Shown: positions 25,462 through 38,451 of the stretch, in pieces | How the letters are laid out: every line of letters starts with the position of its first letter | Numbering within the stretch: position 1 is the first letter of the stretch | From: Otis tarda | Taxonomy: Eukaryota > Chordata > Aves > Otidiformes > Otididae | NCBI GenBank assembly: GCA_026413225.1 | Contig: CM048591.1 | Span: forward strand, 6,587,001-6,651,000 | DNA length: 64,000 nucleotides | Direction of reading: 5' to 3' | The notes under the pieces: model-generated | What the model was told of the DNA's origin: nothing | What the model saw: only the letters and a program-made list of their open reading frames with translations | The model's database searches: none | Made by a program: the position numbers and the translations under genes

Positions 25462-26051
25462 GTTAGTGTTGTGGGTTAATCCCAGTAGGCACCTAAGCCC
25501 CACATAGCCACTCAATCACTTGCCCTCAGTAGGATGAGGAAGAGGATCAAGGACAAAAGTGAGAAATCTCTTGAGCTTAGATAAAGGCAGTTTAACATGT
25601 TAAGCAGAAGCTGTGCACACGAGCAAAGCAAAATAAGGAAGCCATTCACCTCTTCCCATTGTCAGGCAGATGCCTAGCCATTTGCAGGAAAGCAAGGCTT
25701 CATCATGCCTGATGGTCACTTAGGAAGAGAAAATTCCATAACTTTGAACATCCTCTCTTCTTCCTTCTTCCCTCAGCTTTTATTGTTGAGCACAATGTCA
25801 CGTGATACAGGATATCCCTTTGGACAGTTGGGGTCAGCAGTCCTAGATGTGTTCCATCCCAACTCCTTGTGCACCCCCAGCCTACTTGCTGGTGGGGCAG
25901 CCTGAGAAACAGAAGCTCTTTGATGCTATGTAAACACTCTTCAGCAATAGCTGAAACATGGGTGTGTTTTGGTCACAAATCCAAAACACAGCACAATATG
26001 AGCTACTATGAAGAAAACAAACTCTGCCCCAGCCAAAACCTGCACAGTTAG
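25462..26051 (-). mobile_element. Solo LTR of an endogenous retrovirus, with target duplication
   Basis: A 580-bp LTR (25467-26046) begins TGTTGTGGGTTAAT and ends AAAACCTGCACA on the plus strand. It is flanked on both sides by the 5-bp direct repeat GTTAG (25462-25466 and 26047-26051). TG...CA ends and a 5-bp duplication fit an ERVL/class III-type provirus. I recognise the sequence as a common avian LTR family. Sense is inferred as minus: reading from 26046 there is a TATA-like AATAAAAG (25784-25777), then a degraded polyadenylation-like GTTAAAC (25596-25590). No internal gag/pol/env sequence lies on either side, so the provirus was lost by LTR-LTR recombination. Small frames inside it are not genes. 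Confidence 0.9.
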
Positions 26052-29000
26052 AAACCTAGCAAAGTCAGCATAAGATTGCTGGTGGGTCAAATATGGCATG
26101 AGAGAAAGGCTGGGCAGAGGAAGGGGGAATGGCCACACCAATATCACCTCCCAGCTGAGTGATCCACAGACTGCAGGTGTTCCACTTGGGCACCTCTGCC
26201 CTGCCCGTTCAAAGGCATAAATTCAGCCTGAGGATACACTCTTTACAAATCCCATCTGCCCTTATAACAGCAATTTGGAGAAGATACAAGGAAAGAACCC
26301 CAGTCACTATATCTGCTTTACACTGGTCTTGTAATATCCAGCTGGAACAGACAGAGACTGCCTAGCCTGATGCACAACAGTATACCTAGAGAGCACTTCA
26401 AAAGGAAAGACTCAGCTGGGGTTTTTTCTGGGCATCCAAGACAGGTTTCTGTAGGTTGACGTCAAGATGTCTCAGGCTGAAATTTTGTCCTCAAGCTTTG
26501 TCTCTGACTTACTTTTCACAGTGATTTAGCAGAGACCAATTCACCAGTGTCCCAAATGCTCTTATTTCTCATGCTGACCTCAGACTCACTACTGCAACCT
26601 GTCCTCTGCTATCTCTGAAAGGGCTTACTTTTCTGTGTATTTTAGCCTTATCTTTTGTCCTACCCCACCTGATTGTCTCTTTGGAGGATGGAACTACAGC
26701 AAAAGTAACATTAATAAATCCAGTTCATGCCACAGAAGTCTATAGCTTATGTCACCTGCTGTAGGGCCATCAGGAATGATAGTTTAACCTAGGGAAGAAA
26801 CTCATTGGAACAGTTATGGAAACTCATACGAAACAGAGTAATGACAGTCTTGGGCAATCTATACTGTGTGAGAACTCTGTAGGTTGCCAGCACCTATAAG
26901 ATTAAATTGCTAAATGTATGCTGGAGGCTCTTTATACTAGTTATTGACAAGAGATTGGGACATAATCATGTCTGCACGTCCAGACAGGTAGTCTATATTT
27001 GAGAAAATATGAAAATTGTAGCCTAAAAACAGTTTTAAAAAAAAAAAATCAGTTTTGCATGTCTTTTTAGTACATTCATGTAATTATCTCAGATTGAAGT
27101 CAAGTGGACCTTAGTGGTAAGTATGCCAGTGAATGTTTTTCCTAATACTTACAAATTTAGGCACATATTTACTTCTTTTTTTTCCTAAGTGACTGGCCCT
27201 AGCCACTTGCAGTCACATCCAAAGTCAAAAGAAGTCAACAGCAAGATTCACTTTATCAAATTTTAGTCTTCAATGTCTGATTTAGTCCTTGAGACAACCT
27301 GTGCAGTCAGTGGAGAGAACCAGGGCATGATTTGCTTGATTTGTCTCAGAGAACTGTTTTAGGGTGAGGTGAAGCTTATCTTTATGAGTTCCTGTTTTTT
27401 CCCCCACTATAAAGGGGACCTGTAAGGACTATAAAGGGAATCCAGTGCAGCTGACTTATATTTAGATGTTTACGTTTAGTCAGTGTCTTCAGCTTGTACT
27501 GTGTAAAGGTGGGGAGGAGACAATATTCTAGCCAAAGATATGAAGTTTTTTATCCAGAAATTCTTCTGCTCCAACCCTTAGGCAGTCTCCCTTCCCCAAG
27601 CTTTTTAAACAAAAGGATGTCACTTTTCACTAGTGGCTAATTCAGTTGTGAGGCAAAGTGTATGATTGGGAAGGGTGTAATAATTACAGCACAATGTGAT
27701 GATCCTCTGGTGTATTCCCTGAAGAAGTATGATCTCAGAGAATTTCTGCAAGGCCCTCTTCAAGTAATTGCTGTCAATTCATGCTTATCTGCCAGCTCTC
27801 TCACCAGATTTTCTTTTCCTTGCGTTCCTTAGTGAAGATACTGGTTCTGACAAAAGAAGCCATGTCAAGGAGCCTGCATGCCGACTTTTCTTTCCCTTTC
27901 TTTGCTGAAATTATGCAAGAGATTACAGTCCAGCCTGAACCAATATGTACTTTATTGTCTAAACAATAGAGCACACAGTAATCAATATCAAATGGACATT
28001 ATTGGTAGCAGCTACGGCTATGTCATTCAGACAAGGGCTGCTTGCCACAACCACTTCCAGACATCTTCATTTCAAACATCTGAATTCACAGAGCGTTTTT
28101 AAACAGATCACCAAGGCTGATTAAGTAATTGCAAAGTCTGTAGCTGTAGCAAACCTCTAAGAGTTTTTTGAATATAGACTCTTCTCCTTAGGGACCATAA
28201 TGGAATTGGGGAGTGCCTTCAAATTATCTCCCAGAAGATGGACGTTGCTTACCCATAAGACAGCAAGGGATAGGTTTCCTTGAGCTTCTAGAGCCATGAC
28301 TCTGACTTCAACCTGACCTGGGATGGAGTGATAACTACTGCATCCATCTTTGGTTACTCTCCCGGGGCCTGGACAGGGGACCCTCTACTTACAGCTTGTG
28401 CATAAGCCTGGTTTAGGCAATAAAAAATTCAAACCCTCTAACAAATAACTACAGAGGGATTCCTAATCTAATCCCTACATTAGTTAATTTTAATTTATTT
28501 AATGGAAAACGGAATTGTTTCACATCTCCTGTGAGGGCAGCAAAAGGGACTGCTATTTAGGTTTTACCATCTAGTACTGCAAACAGTAAATGTACACAAA
28601 TCAGGACAAATCACCTGGTGTATCCAAGAGCTTTCAATAAAATCACAAGGACTGTATAACAATTTATTTGAACCAAAATTGCCATCTTCATTTCTTAGAC
28701 TACAGAGCAAATATGAAACTATTAAATTCTCTGAAATTCTACATGATCTGAGATCTTGAACATTAATTCTCTTCCTACATAATTTCTGATTTCATTGTGA
28801 GTACACACTAAGAGTCAAGTGAACTTTGGAGTCCATCCCTGTCATTTTGGTAATCCTGTAGCTCTTGTGATACAGAACACAAAACCAGGTGTAAGACCCA
28901 TATGTCCCACTACTAATTCGGCCTCTCACACACATCTGCGACCCTAGACAGGGTTGCAGTTTGGCATCTGTATGTCATTGTTCAAGAGATTGCTTCTCTT

Positions 29001-32000
29001 TCCTAAAATCAATATGTGCCATATTGACCTTCTGTTGCTGGTCAGTCTTCACTATACAGGAGAAAAAAAGGTAGTTGCCTGAAGAAATATGTAGTGTGGA
29101 ACTTTTACCTTTTTTAATGTTTTAAGCATAAATTTTAGTTTCAATGCTATCCATACAACACATGAAGGGTAAAATAAGAATGAAATAGAAGAAAGGTAGA
29201 GCTCTTTACCCTGACAATTTGAAGAGGGTGCTGTAGCTTTTTCACAAGCTGGCATTTGCCTCAGGATTTGGGCTTATTATGAGCTTGATTTGGCTGTCAA
29301 CAAACTGATTCAAAACAACTATCTTCCCTATACTAGTTCCTCCAAGCTGTATAGTCCTCTGGAGGACAGATCTTTTTTCTTTTTTTTTTTTTTTTCTCCT
29401 CTTTTTCGCCTGGCACTGCCAGTAGTTCACCCAATAACTTACTTGCTACCACATTTTTTAATTTCCTAGTCTTTTGGTGGCTGAAGAAAGTCAGCGGTGC
29501 CCTCTGAGGACTTACACAAACATACCACTTCTTTGCTAAACATCCCCTGATTTTGTCAGTTGCATGAGCTAATGCCAGTGAAACTCCAATGCTTTGGAAG
29601 AAAATCCAGGGGCACCTTGAGGGTTTTATTATTTTTTTTTTGTAAAGTTCAAGATGATTAATTATATGGGACTCAAGATATGTAAAAGTTATCCAAGTTT
29701 TCACCATTAATCACATAAATGAACAGAAAATAATTAGTTCGTAGTGACTTTCTGGCTTATTATAATCAGCCCAACTCAAATCGACTTAGCCCAGAGAGCC
29801 AAATATAGCAAGGAAAAAACCTTGAGGCATTTTTTCGCTATGTGTTGCCTGTTATCACACAGTGAGGTTTCTGTTCAAATGATGTGCCTTATTAAGGCAG
29901 GCGAAACCCATTTAAACAATGTATCAGAAATGCAGACAAGCTGCAGAAAAATACATGTATAAAGGGTGTATTTTTATTGAAATTTATCGATGGCTAAGCC
30001 TGCTAAAACTTCAGAAAATGTGTTTTCTAAAGCACTGACATTATGCTTTTCTAGTAATAAAATTGTTTGTTTTTTTTTTTTTTGTAATTACGCCTTTCTC
30101 CCCTCTTTCTCCCCATTCTAGTGGACCTGAAGAATGACAATTATTCCCTTTTATTTTACTGGCTTTAACCATGTGCTTATTAGAATAAATGTTATCATTA
30201 CCCTTTTTATTTTATGATTATTATTTTTTTTTAATTGATTGCCAATACTTTTACTGTAGGCTTAAAATCTTGACTATTACATGTGATGGAACAATAATAA
30301 AATGGAAAGACTTGGATATGATTATTTCTTTCCTTGTCCTAATAAATACAACTTTAATTCTTAGAGATCAGTTCTGAAGGTAGGTAACCTAAATCATGTT
30401 TAAATTGTTAATTGTTCTGCCATCTATGGGAGATGAGATGAGACCATACTATCTTCACCATTTTAGCTGTATGCATGATATAACATCGTACTTGAGAAGT
30501 TTGTGTGTGAAGGTTTGGACTTCACAGTGTCGGCAGACTGCCGAGACAGACATCCTGTCAGGTGAGTTTCACAGTTAGCACACTTAAGTAAAGCGATAAA
30601 CTTGGGAGTACCTAGAGGAGTTGTCTGTGTCACACATCACCAGAACGGTGATGTTGAGTACATATGATGCAACTAAGACAGGGTCCCAGAACTTTCTCTG
30701 GCATCAATAGTGAAGAGGTAAGGTTCATGAGAACATCAGATGCTCCTCCCGATAGCTTTTTTTTGCCCTGTAACTTCACTATGGTGATGCAGAAAAAAAA
30801 ATTCCCCTGTTTTGAAACATCCCTGGAACTACAGCATGCAGCTTGGACAATTTAAATTAAAAAGCTACTCTAAAGGTAACACAGCTCAAAGGCAGAGATG
30901 AAATCTGATCACAGACATCTTCTAAGAAAAAGGAGTAAAGTCAGCACATGTAGACTTCAACCATAGAGGACAACGACACAGTGGAGGACGGGAGGTGGTC
31001 AGAAGCTTCAGCTTCACCCTCTACATAAAATTTGCAAATATGAGCAGCAACTGCTTTATCTGTGGACTATAACAGAAACAAGCCTGTAAATGAAATAATT
31101 AGATGGCTCAGCCTCCTTAAAGTTATCTATCTCAATTTGAAAAGCCTTTTAAAAAATTCCTGTACTATGTCGAACTGTCAGGTTTTTTCCGCATGGAGTT
31201 TAAAACAAAGAGTAAGGAGGCACCTAAAGGCAGTGAGAAGGACAGGTAGCACCTTTGCAGTTACCTCAGAAATGTTGAAGAGAGACCACTCAGTCTTACC
31301 CTTCCCTATCTTTATTTTGGTACTTTCATCCTAAGTTAGGCCTCAGAGTGCTTTCTTTCAAACAGCAAAATCAATGCTTTTAATTTATCACCTGTAGAAA
31401 GATGTCATCATGTGCATAAAAGCCCAGTTTTACAGTGGTCAATCAAAAAATAAAAATATGCACTTTGATTCCCTCTTAATTTGGATGAGATTTTCCCATT
31501 TCAGAGAGTTGGGTTCAGATCTCCGCACAAACTTTTCTGAGGAGAAAAAAATACACAAACACCTCAGGAACTGGAAATAGCATCCAAATTACAGAATGTA
31601 AGAACTGACAGTATGTGTTTGAGAAAGTAGATGCTTAGAAGAAAAGAATACGTGGGATGAAGAACAGCAAAACTCTGGAGATACTCAGTGCTATTCCAAC
31701 AATTAAGAGATTCAGGGATCTCTGGAAATGGAGTTGAATCTTGGCTTTGACAGACAGTAATTAAAGAGTCATGACTGAATGCACGACTCTCACTGAGTTT
31801 GTATACCCACTAGGAAACATGTATAAGAGAACACAAAGCTCTACTTTTTTTAAAAAAAAATCTTAATTCCCTAGTAAATCAGGTATCAATGATTACATAA
31901 TCACATCCAAGCCAAGAATGATTTCTTAAAACAGAGAAGTATGATCATTTCTGAGAGAGATATTCCAATCTGAAATCTCTCTGCCCATTCCTCAATCCAT

Positions 32001-32069
32001 GTTGTGACATAACAAAAAGCTTTGCAACTCTCTGGGTATGGCAGTACACTCAGAATTATAGGATGCGAG
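26052..32069. other. Long spacer, low-complexity tracts only
   Basis: Six kilobases of ordinary sequence. T tracts occur near 29369-29398 and 30067-30083. The 124-codon frame at 29333-29707 (minus) includes a Lys-rich stretch from the T tract and has no motif. No transposon is recognised. Confidence 0.5.
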
Positions 32070-32160
32070 TGAAGATTCTGAGCTCTGCTACCAACCTATG
32101 TCACCTTGACTTGGTCATTTTGCCTTTCTGCTTTTCTACCCATGTTTCGTCTGTTCAAGC
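32070..32160 (+). mobile_element. Possible ancient SINE/LINE tail
   Basis: AGCTCTGCTACCAACCTATGTCACCTTGACTTGG-type order followed by CTACCCATGTTTCGTCTGTT recalls the 'CTGTGTGACCTTGGGCAAG...TTACCCATCTGT' tail common to old amniote SINEs. The match is weak, with long mismatched stretches. Confidence 0.4.
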
Positions 32161-35156
32161 TAAACTCTTTTTGGCAATGCCAGCCTGTTATTACAGTTGC
32201 ACAATCCCTAGTACAAAAGTGACTAGAAAACAGCTGGAGCCTCTAGCCACCAATAATGTAAATAACAATAGATTTATTTTTCTCTAAATAGAGACGCACA
32301 TGCATCAAACGAGGTCATAACATACAAATTTGTAATAAAATAATGTTGTAATAAAATAATAATAATAAAAAAATGAAATACTGTTGCTAATAAAACATCT
32401 CTTCAAATTTTCTCTTTTTCACTACATGTGTGTGTGTGTTGGTGAATGTGTGCGTGTGTCTCAAACATAACAGAGCCAAATTAAATTTTGCATTTATATC
32501 AAAACAAGTGCAATCACAATAACCATTTATTTCTTGGCATTTTAATTTCTTTTTTTTTTTAATGAACTTTCCCTGAGGAGATTCTTACAATTGAGCACTT
32601 ATTTATTATAAGTAACAAAAGAAATTTTGATTGTTCTAGCTGTGGCAGAGAAATACACTTTGATAAGCATACAGTACCACAGATGAAAATAACAACACAA
32701 GTAAGTAATTAAAAGCTTTGGAATTTAAGGATGAAATTCTCCACTGACATTTCTCTGTAGAATTTAATGTAGCTATGGTAGAGAATTGGGGCCTGATAAA
32801 AGATGGAGCTCAGGAATGTTTGGCCTTATTTTCCCATTTTCTAGAAGAATTGAGTTTCTTCCATCTTAGACAAAATGAAGTCTGACTAATATGATATCAG
32901 CCTACCTGGTTTGGAAGATTGCAAATACAGGAATACAAATTACATTAAAAAAGAAAAAGTTTTGTTTGCTTTCATATTTGTACATATGGTGGGAAGTAAA
33001 GGAACAGCATCATACAGCTGCATCACACAGAGAGTCTATATTAGGTACAGAATAATCCATTATTTTCTGGATGAGGATACACAAGTAAGTTGCCCTAGAT
33101 AGAAAAGATCATGTGTACCAATTTATTAATATTAATTATTTTATTTATGCTTTCACCTCATTTTGATTTCAAGGTTTTTGTATGTCTTTAACCTCTAGTA
33201 GAAAAGGATAATCTATTTCACAAATAGAAGTGAGATAAGAGCAAAATATTGTAGCACACTGTGCTTTTAAACAGCACTATGTATGGCAACATCAGTCTGT
33301 TAGGTGTTTGATTGTACATTATACCATTGCAAAAATTTCTTTTTCATTGTATCAACAAAAATACAGTTTTAAAAACATTTAAATATTGTAGGTTTTTTTA
33401 AAAAAATCTTGTGATTACTCTGTATATGAAGATTCATGTCTTAAGATTTCACAGATTATGAATAGTTGACAACTTACCTCTGATAAGTGTCTCTTCAGCT
33501 TTTTTTTCATTCTCCTTTGTAAGAATCACAAATAATTTGGGATTTGGATGCAAAAGTTTTTTAGATTTTTATTTCTTTCTTCAAAAGTCTGCCAGCTTTT
33601 AGCTGAAAATCTTTTATTTTTGGCTAATAGAAGCCAAACAAACTGACCTCCTTTTGCACATACTCTGCAAATGCCTGTGTGTCAGTACCAAGTTTGTCAG
33701 GACATTGCTGCAGTTTCAGGACCGGCATTGGAGGAGGATAATTCAGATGTTGATTTAAAAATACTTCCCCTCCCTCAGCAAAGCATAAGGGAAAGCAAGA
33801 GAGTGATTTTGGGAAGAAGACTTAGCTTAGACTTAGTCAAGAATGGTATTTCTAGCAAAAAAAAAAATGCATGTAATGCCACAGCTCCATCAGCAAAATG
33901 GAGTGGATAGTAGAAGGCCTGGGTGTTTGAGGCAACGAGTTTGTGTTCAAAATCACAAAAGTGGCTTATTAAATAAGCCTTATTTGCTGTACATTGTTGT
34001 GAAGGGACCGGCAGCAGTTGATGTGAAATTATATGAAAACATATGTGAGAATTTTTAGTAAATTCTTTGGGGCATTTGCTCAAGTTTAGTCACAGCTCAA
34101 AATCTTTACTCCCCCCTTATTAGTTTAAGCCTGTGATGGAAACTCAAAGTGACAGTGCTGTCAACACACTGAGACATAAAGCCACAGAGCACTGTGCTTC
34201 CGGGCCAGCAAACAAAACATCAGCTTCCAAATGAAAAGAAATCACAACAGGGGAAAAAAGCACAACTGTATGCTATGTATCACCACCATATAATGCTATA
34301 AAGTAGAACAGCAAATTTACTAACAAATGCGAGGGTAGGAATGCATGTGTAGGGAGATTCTGTTCATAGTAGTGCCATAATCAGGAACCTAATTTATTTA
34401 TCTCTAAATTTGCATGATGATGGGGCTGAGTAGTGGTTGTAGCCTGCTGTTAGTCTGAATGTTTGATTAAAAAGAAAAAAGAACTTTCTCACCTGTTTCA
34501 TACACACATACACAAAACAAAGTGAGAAAACCATAAAGGAAAGACCTAGTGTGTAGTTTTTACATGCAAAAGTAAGCAAGACAAGATGAAAAAGCTTCTA
34601 AATTATATTTAATGCCATAGCATCTCTGTTTCCTCATAATAACTCCATTAAACTCAACAACTGAGAGGATACAAAGTAGTTTGCTCTTTCTTTTCTTTTC
34701 AAATTCAGAACTCTCACATGTTTCCAGGACTGCTATCAGACACTAGTCTGCAGATTTACTTGCAGAGGAAGTAGCACCTTCACTCTGCTGCTTCATGTCA
34801 AATCTCAGCAGGAGGCTGCATGAGGAATGAACTGGACCATGGGAAACATCACATTTCTTCCTTCCACCTCCTTCAGAGAAGTCTCCACATCCTTCACTGT
34901 GAACATCCTTCATCCTTGGAAGTGTTGATAGGAATGAGGATGGGGACCAGCAAAGAAATTACACAGAATGAATACAGCTCATCTGACTTCATGGCTGTGG
35001 TTAAAGACCTTACTCAGGCACACTTCCCATGGACAATGATAGTAAAGCTGTGTGAGCCCAGACAGAGCAGACTGGGGCCTTTATATATCGAACATATAAT
35101 TTGGTTAGAGAATGATGGTGAGTTGAGGTAATCTTAGTGACACAAATATATAGAGA
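32161..35156. other. Spacer with two microsatellites
   Basis: Contains a TAATAAAAT-rich duplication (about 32331-32375), the imperfect (TG)n at 32427-32459 and otherwise AT-rich unique-looking sequence. No exon-like frame is supported. Confidence 0.5.
32427..32459. repeat. Imperfect (TG)n microsatellite
   Basis: Alternating TG with GGTGAA and CG interruptions. Confidence 0.85.
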
Positions 35157-35355
35157 GATCATAGAACATAGAGAATCTTTAAGGTTGGAGAAGACCTTCA
35201 AGATTGTCAAGTCCAACTGTCAACCTAACACCACCATGCCTAGTAAACCATGTCCCAAAGTGCCATATCTACACATTCTTTGAACACCTCCAGGGATGGT
35301 GGCTCCACCATTTCCTTGGGCAGCCTGTTCTAGTGCCTGATAACAGTGTTTCTTC
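35157..35355 (-). mobile_element. CR1 LINE 3' end, different subfamily
   Basis: Antisense CR1 tail. The left edge has ATCATAGAACATAGAGAATC, followed by TTTAAGGTTGGAGAAGACCT and GTCCAACTGTCAACCTAACA, then GGGATGGTGGCTCCACCA and TTGGGCAGCCTGTTCTAGTG. The AAGACCTTCAAGAT...CAACCTAACAC wording differs from the GAAGGGACCTTCAAAGGTC wording of the other CR1s here, so it belongs to another CR1 subfamily. It is only about 200 bp long, 5'-truncated within the end of ORF2, with no coding capacity. Confidence 0.9.
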
Positions 35356-35851
35356 AAGATCTACATGGGTTCTACAAAATCTCCCCAGGGTTCTTGATAT
35401 GGAAGGGCTTGTTAGCTTGGGTGGTGCAAAACATGAGCTCTAGGACTGAATCCACTGGGAATAGAAGCAAATAAAAATTAACTTGAAAATTTTCCATGAT
35501 TTTTTACAAAAGACCAAATCTACTCCCATTAGAACCTCAGAACCAATTTTATGCCCACTTACACACATGGACACACAAAATCTTGGTTGACCATTTACAA
35601 TCATGAAGTTTTCTTGTTACTCCAATTAATATGTAACTATTGTTATGACTGTGAATAACTGTTGGTATTTTTAATAATTGTGCAACAAGGGCCTTTAAAA
35701 AAGACCAAGATACTGAAGTGCCAAGAGTTAAAAAAAAAAACCCAAAACAAGACAGAGGAGGAGACTCCAATTAAAGAGCTTTAAGTCTAAATGGAAGTGT
35801 GGATCTGGGTATATTGGGAGAACTACAGTCACAGGACAGCTTGTCATGTAA

Positions 35852-35870
35852 AATATATATATATATATAT
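35852..35870. repeat. (TA)n microsatellite
   Basis: Nine consecutive AT dinucleotides followed by an A run. Confidence 0.85.
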
Positions 35871-37700
35871 AAAAAACATGGCAAGTTGTTGTTACAGCAG
35901 CACTAATATATGCTATCTGTAAAGTCTGCTGGTGAGATGCTGAAAGGAAAAGGGGAGCATTTTGTTTGTTTCCTACACCATCTCCCTCAATGACCTAAGA
36001 TAAGCCAACAAAACCACTTTCTTTTCATCATCGCATCTGCTACAAGCATCTTTCAACATAGTAGTGTCATCAAGATCATGTGATCTTTTCCTGCCCTACT
36101 CTGACACATATACATTAGCCAACAATGGAGATTAAGCTTTGAGACTTGATGATGAGCACATTCTAAAAAAACCTAACTTTTTCTTCCTATGAAGAAAGAG
36201 AAAGAAGCAATACACCTTGAAAGTGAATAACACTGAGATCTTACTGAAAATATCCTATGAAAGTTTCCTCCTAACCCTCTTTGCTCCTCACTATTAACTG
36301 AAGGATGAAAAATTCTACAGATGTAGCTTAGATTAAAAAAAAAAAAAGGTAGATCAAGGTTTTACAAAAAAAAAATTATGCTTTCTAAAAGAAAACATAA
36401 CCAAATAGCATCATTTTGGATAGTTTCCAAAATTAAGCCAATACTTTTGACTCTGAGGCAGTTACAAAGACTAGACTTGGGTGCGTACTTTAATGACAAA
36501 TGAGGCCCTGTAGACTATCAACAACTCACTTGCTATGGTGTCAGGGACTATTTGCCACAGTTTGTGACCAGAATGCTTAGCTATGTTACGTGACGCAAGA
36601 CTTCTGCTTGTAATAGCACGTTACACTTTTCCTGCCTCCATGTTTTATGTTCTTTCTATAATTTTCCACAGCTGGCTGGTTAAACATAGAGGAAACGGAT
36701 TTAGGACTGAACTGCACTGTGAAACCAAAGTCTGAAAAAGTTGAATTTAATCTCTGAATTTTCTTGGTGCTTCTTAGTCCATGGATCCAACTGAAACTTT
36801 TACTCGAGAAACAAACTTTTCTACAAATTCTACCACCTCCCTTATTCCAGTTCAGCTTAAACCTAGTTCATAGATCTTTATGCTAGGCATTCAGGTAGCA
36901 TCAGTTAGCAGAGATAAGATATCCTCAGAGTTTCACTAGTTCAAAAAAATTGAGGATATAGTTCTATAATTTTTGAAGCAAGGTATCTGAAGACTAATTT
37001 ATTGAGACTTATCACTAAATAATGTCACAGTGCCTCCAGCATTTTAATAGAAACACTTAATGACACTTCAAGACTTGGTTTTCAGTGCTTAATTTAGAAT
37101 TTTTTTGGGGGTATACAACACTGTTGTTCTTTACCTGGGATGCATATGTCTATACTGATAATTAAATTAGTGTGATTTATCATTAACAGAAATTTTCAAA
37201 ACTACACAAAATTTAAAACACTTTAAAAGATTTTAGGGCTTCTGCTAATTCCATTCCTTATGCTCTTTTCATATCCTCTCCAAGGATTTATCAGTATCTT
37301 AGTATGGAATTCACCTCACTAAAGCACAAACATCCAAAGAACTGATGTTTAAAATAGTTACCTAGGGTCCTTTCATAAAGACACTGACTCTTTCAAAAGA
37401 AATTGAGACATTTTACAGTGATTTGCCATTAGGAAGTGGACCTACTCCTTGTTACTAGCTGAGAAGGAAGACTAGCTTATCAGCTGAGACTCTACACTGG
37501 ATTTTCAGAATGATATAGCTTGATTAATAAATCCCATTCATTCAATTTAGAAGGATTCCCAGAAGCATAAATGTTTTCCTTTTTCTTCTCTCCCACATTA
37601 GTACAAGACACGTCAGCACCTCCAGTGCTTTAGAAGAAAATACATCTTTGACACAAATGATGCAAAGCTTTTGAACTTCTTCTGCACCACAGGAAGACAG

Positions 37701-37743
37701 AAGTTGAGCTCAGAGAAGTTGAGCTCAGAGAAGTTGAGCTCAG
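37701..37743. repeat. 15-bp tandem repeat, 2.9 copies
   Basis: The unit AAGTTGAGCTCAGAG is repeated without error (37701-37715, 37716-37730, 37731-37743). Each unit contains the palindrome GAGCTC. Confidence 0.95.
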
Positions 37744-38429
37744 CTACGATCCTGCAAGAGCACAGCATTTGTTAGCTGATGTTAAGAACTGGACTTCAAC
37801 CCACATTAGAGAGGAGCAGAGAAATAACTCTACAGTGTGTGCTAAACTGACCTGAGGGAAAATTCCTATTAGCAGGATATAAAACCAAGAAGTCTAGTTG
37901 TACTATAAAACCAGAGCAATGCAACTTGTTCCAGGGGCACTGTTTGTGCATATAGCTCACAGAGCAGTGAGGCCTTGCTCTTCATTGTGGCATCACTGCT
38001 GTAATGCAAATAAAAAGTAAATGCAATAAAAACACCACAAAAGGCAGAAGAATAACGTCTGTCTTAAAACTCATCAGATTAATAATGCAAGCAGTGATTT
38101 CAGGAAAGGAAATTAAGCTGTTAAAGCAAAATACAGCAAGCTCTGACACAGAAACAACTCCCTATGATCCTGATGGTAGTTTTGCTTTAGTAGGGAATGT
38201 TGGTCTCAGGCTGTGAGTGAATACTGACAGTCTGTGCCATATAGCTGGCACGGTTTAAAACGTAAACCATCCATGGGGAGAAGGGGTGGACAAAATGCTC
38301 TGTTTCCTGTACCCTCAGTTCAGATCTGGACCTCTGGTAGTTAAAAAGCAGGAGATGAGAGATGAAGGACAAACAGGTAGGAAAAACATAGCATCTGTGG
38401 CAACATGTGAGGAAATAACAGACTACACA

Positions 38430-38451
38430 CCTTTATAGTGTGCTATAAAGG
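38430..38451. repeat. Perfect 9-bp stem hairpin
   Basis: CCTTTATAG (38430-38438) and CTATAAAGG (38443-38451) are exact reverse complements around the loop TGTG. Confidence 0.85.

Noticed and set aside
25705..26051. Short frames at the solo LTR
   Set aside because: They lie inside the LTR, which is non-coding, and show no retroviral protein motif.
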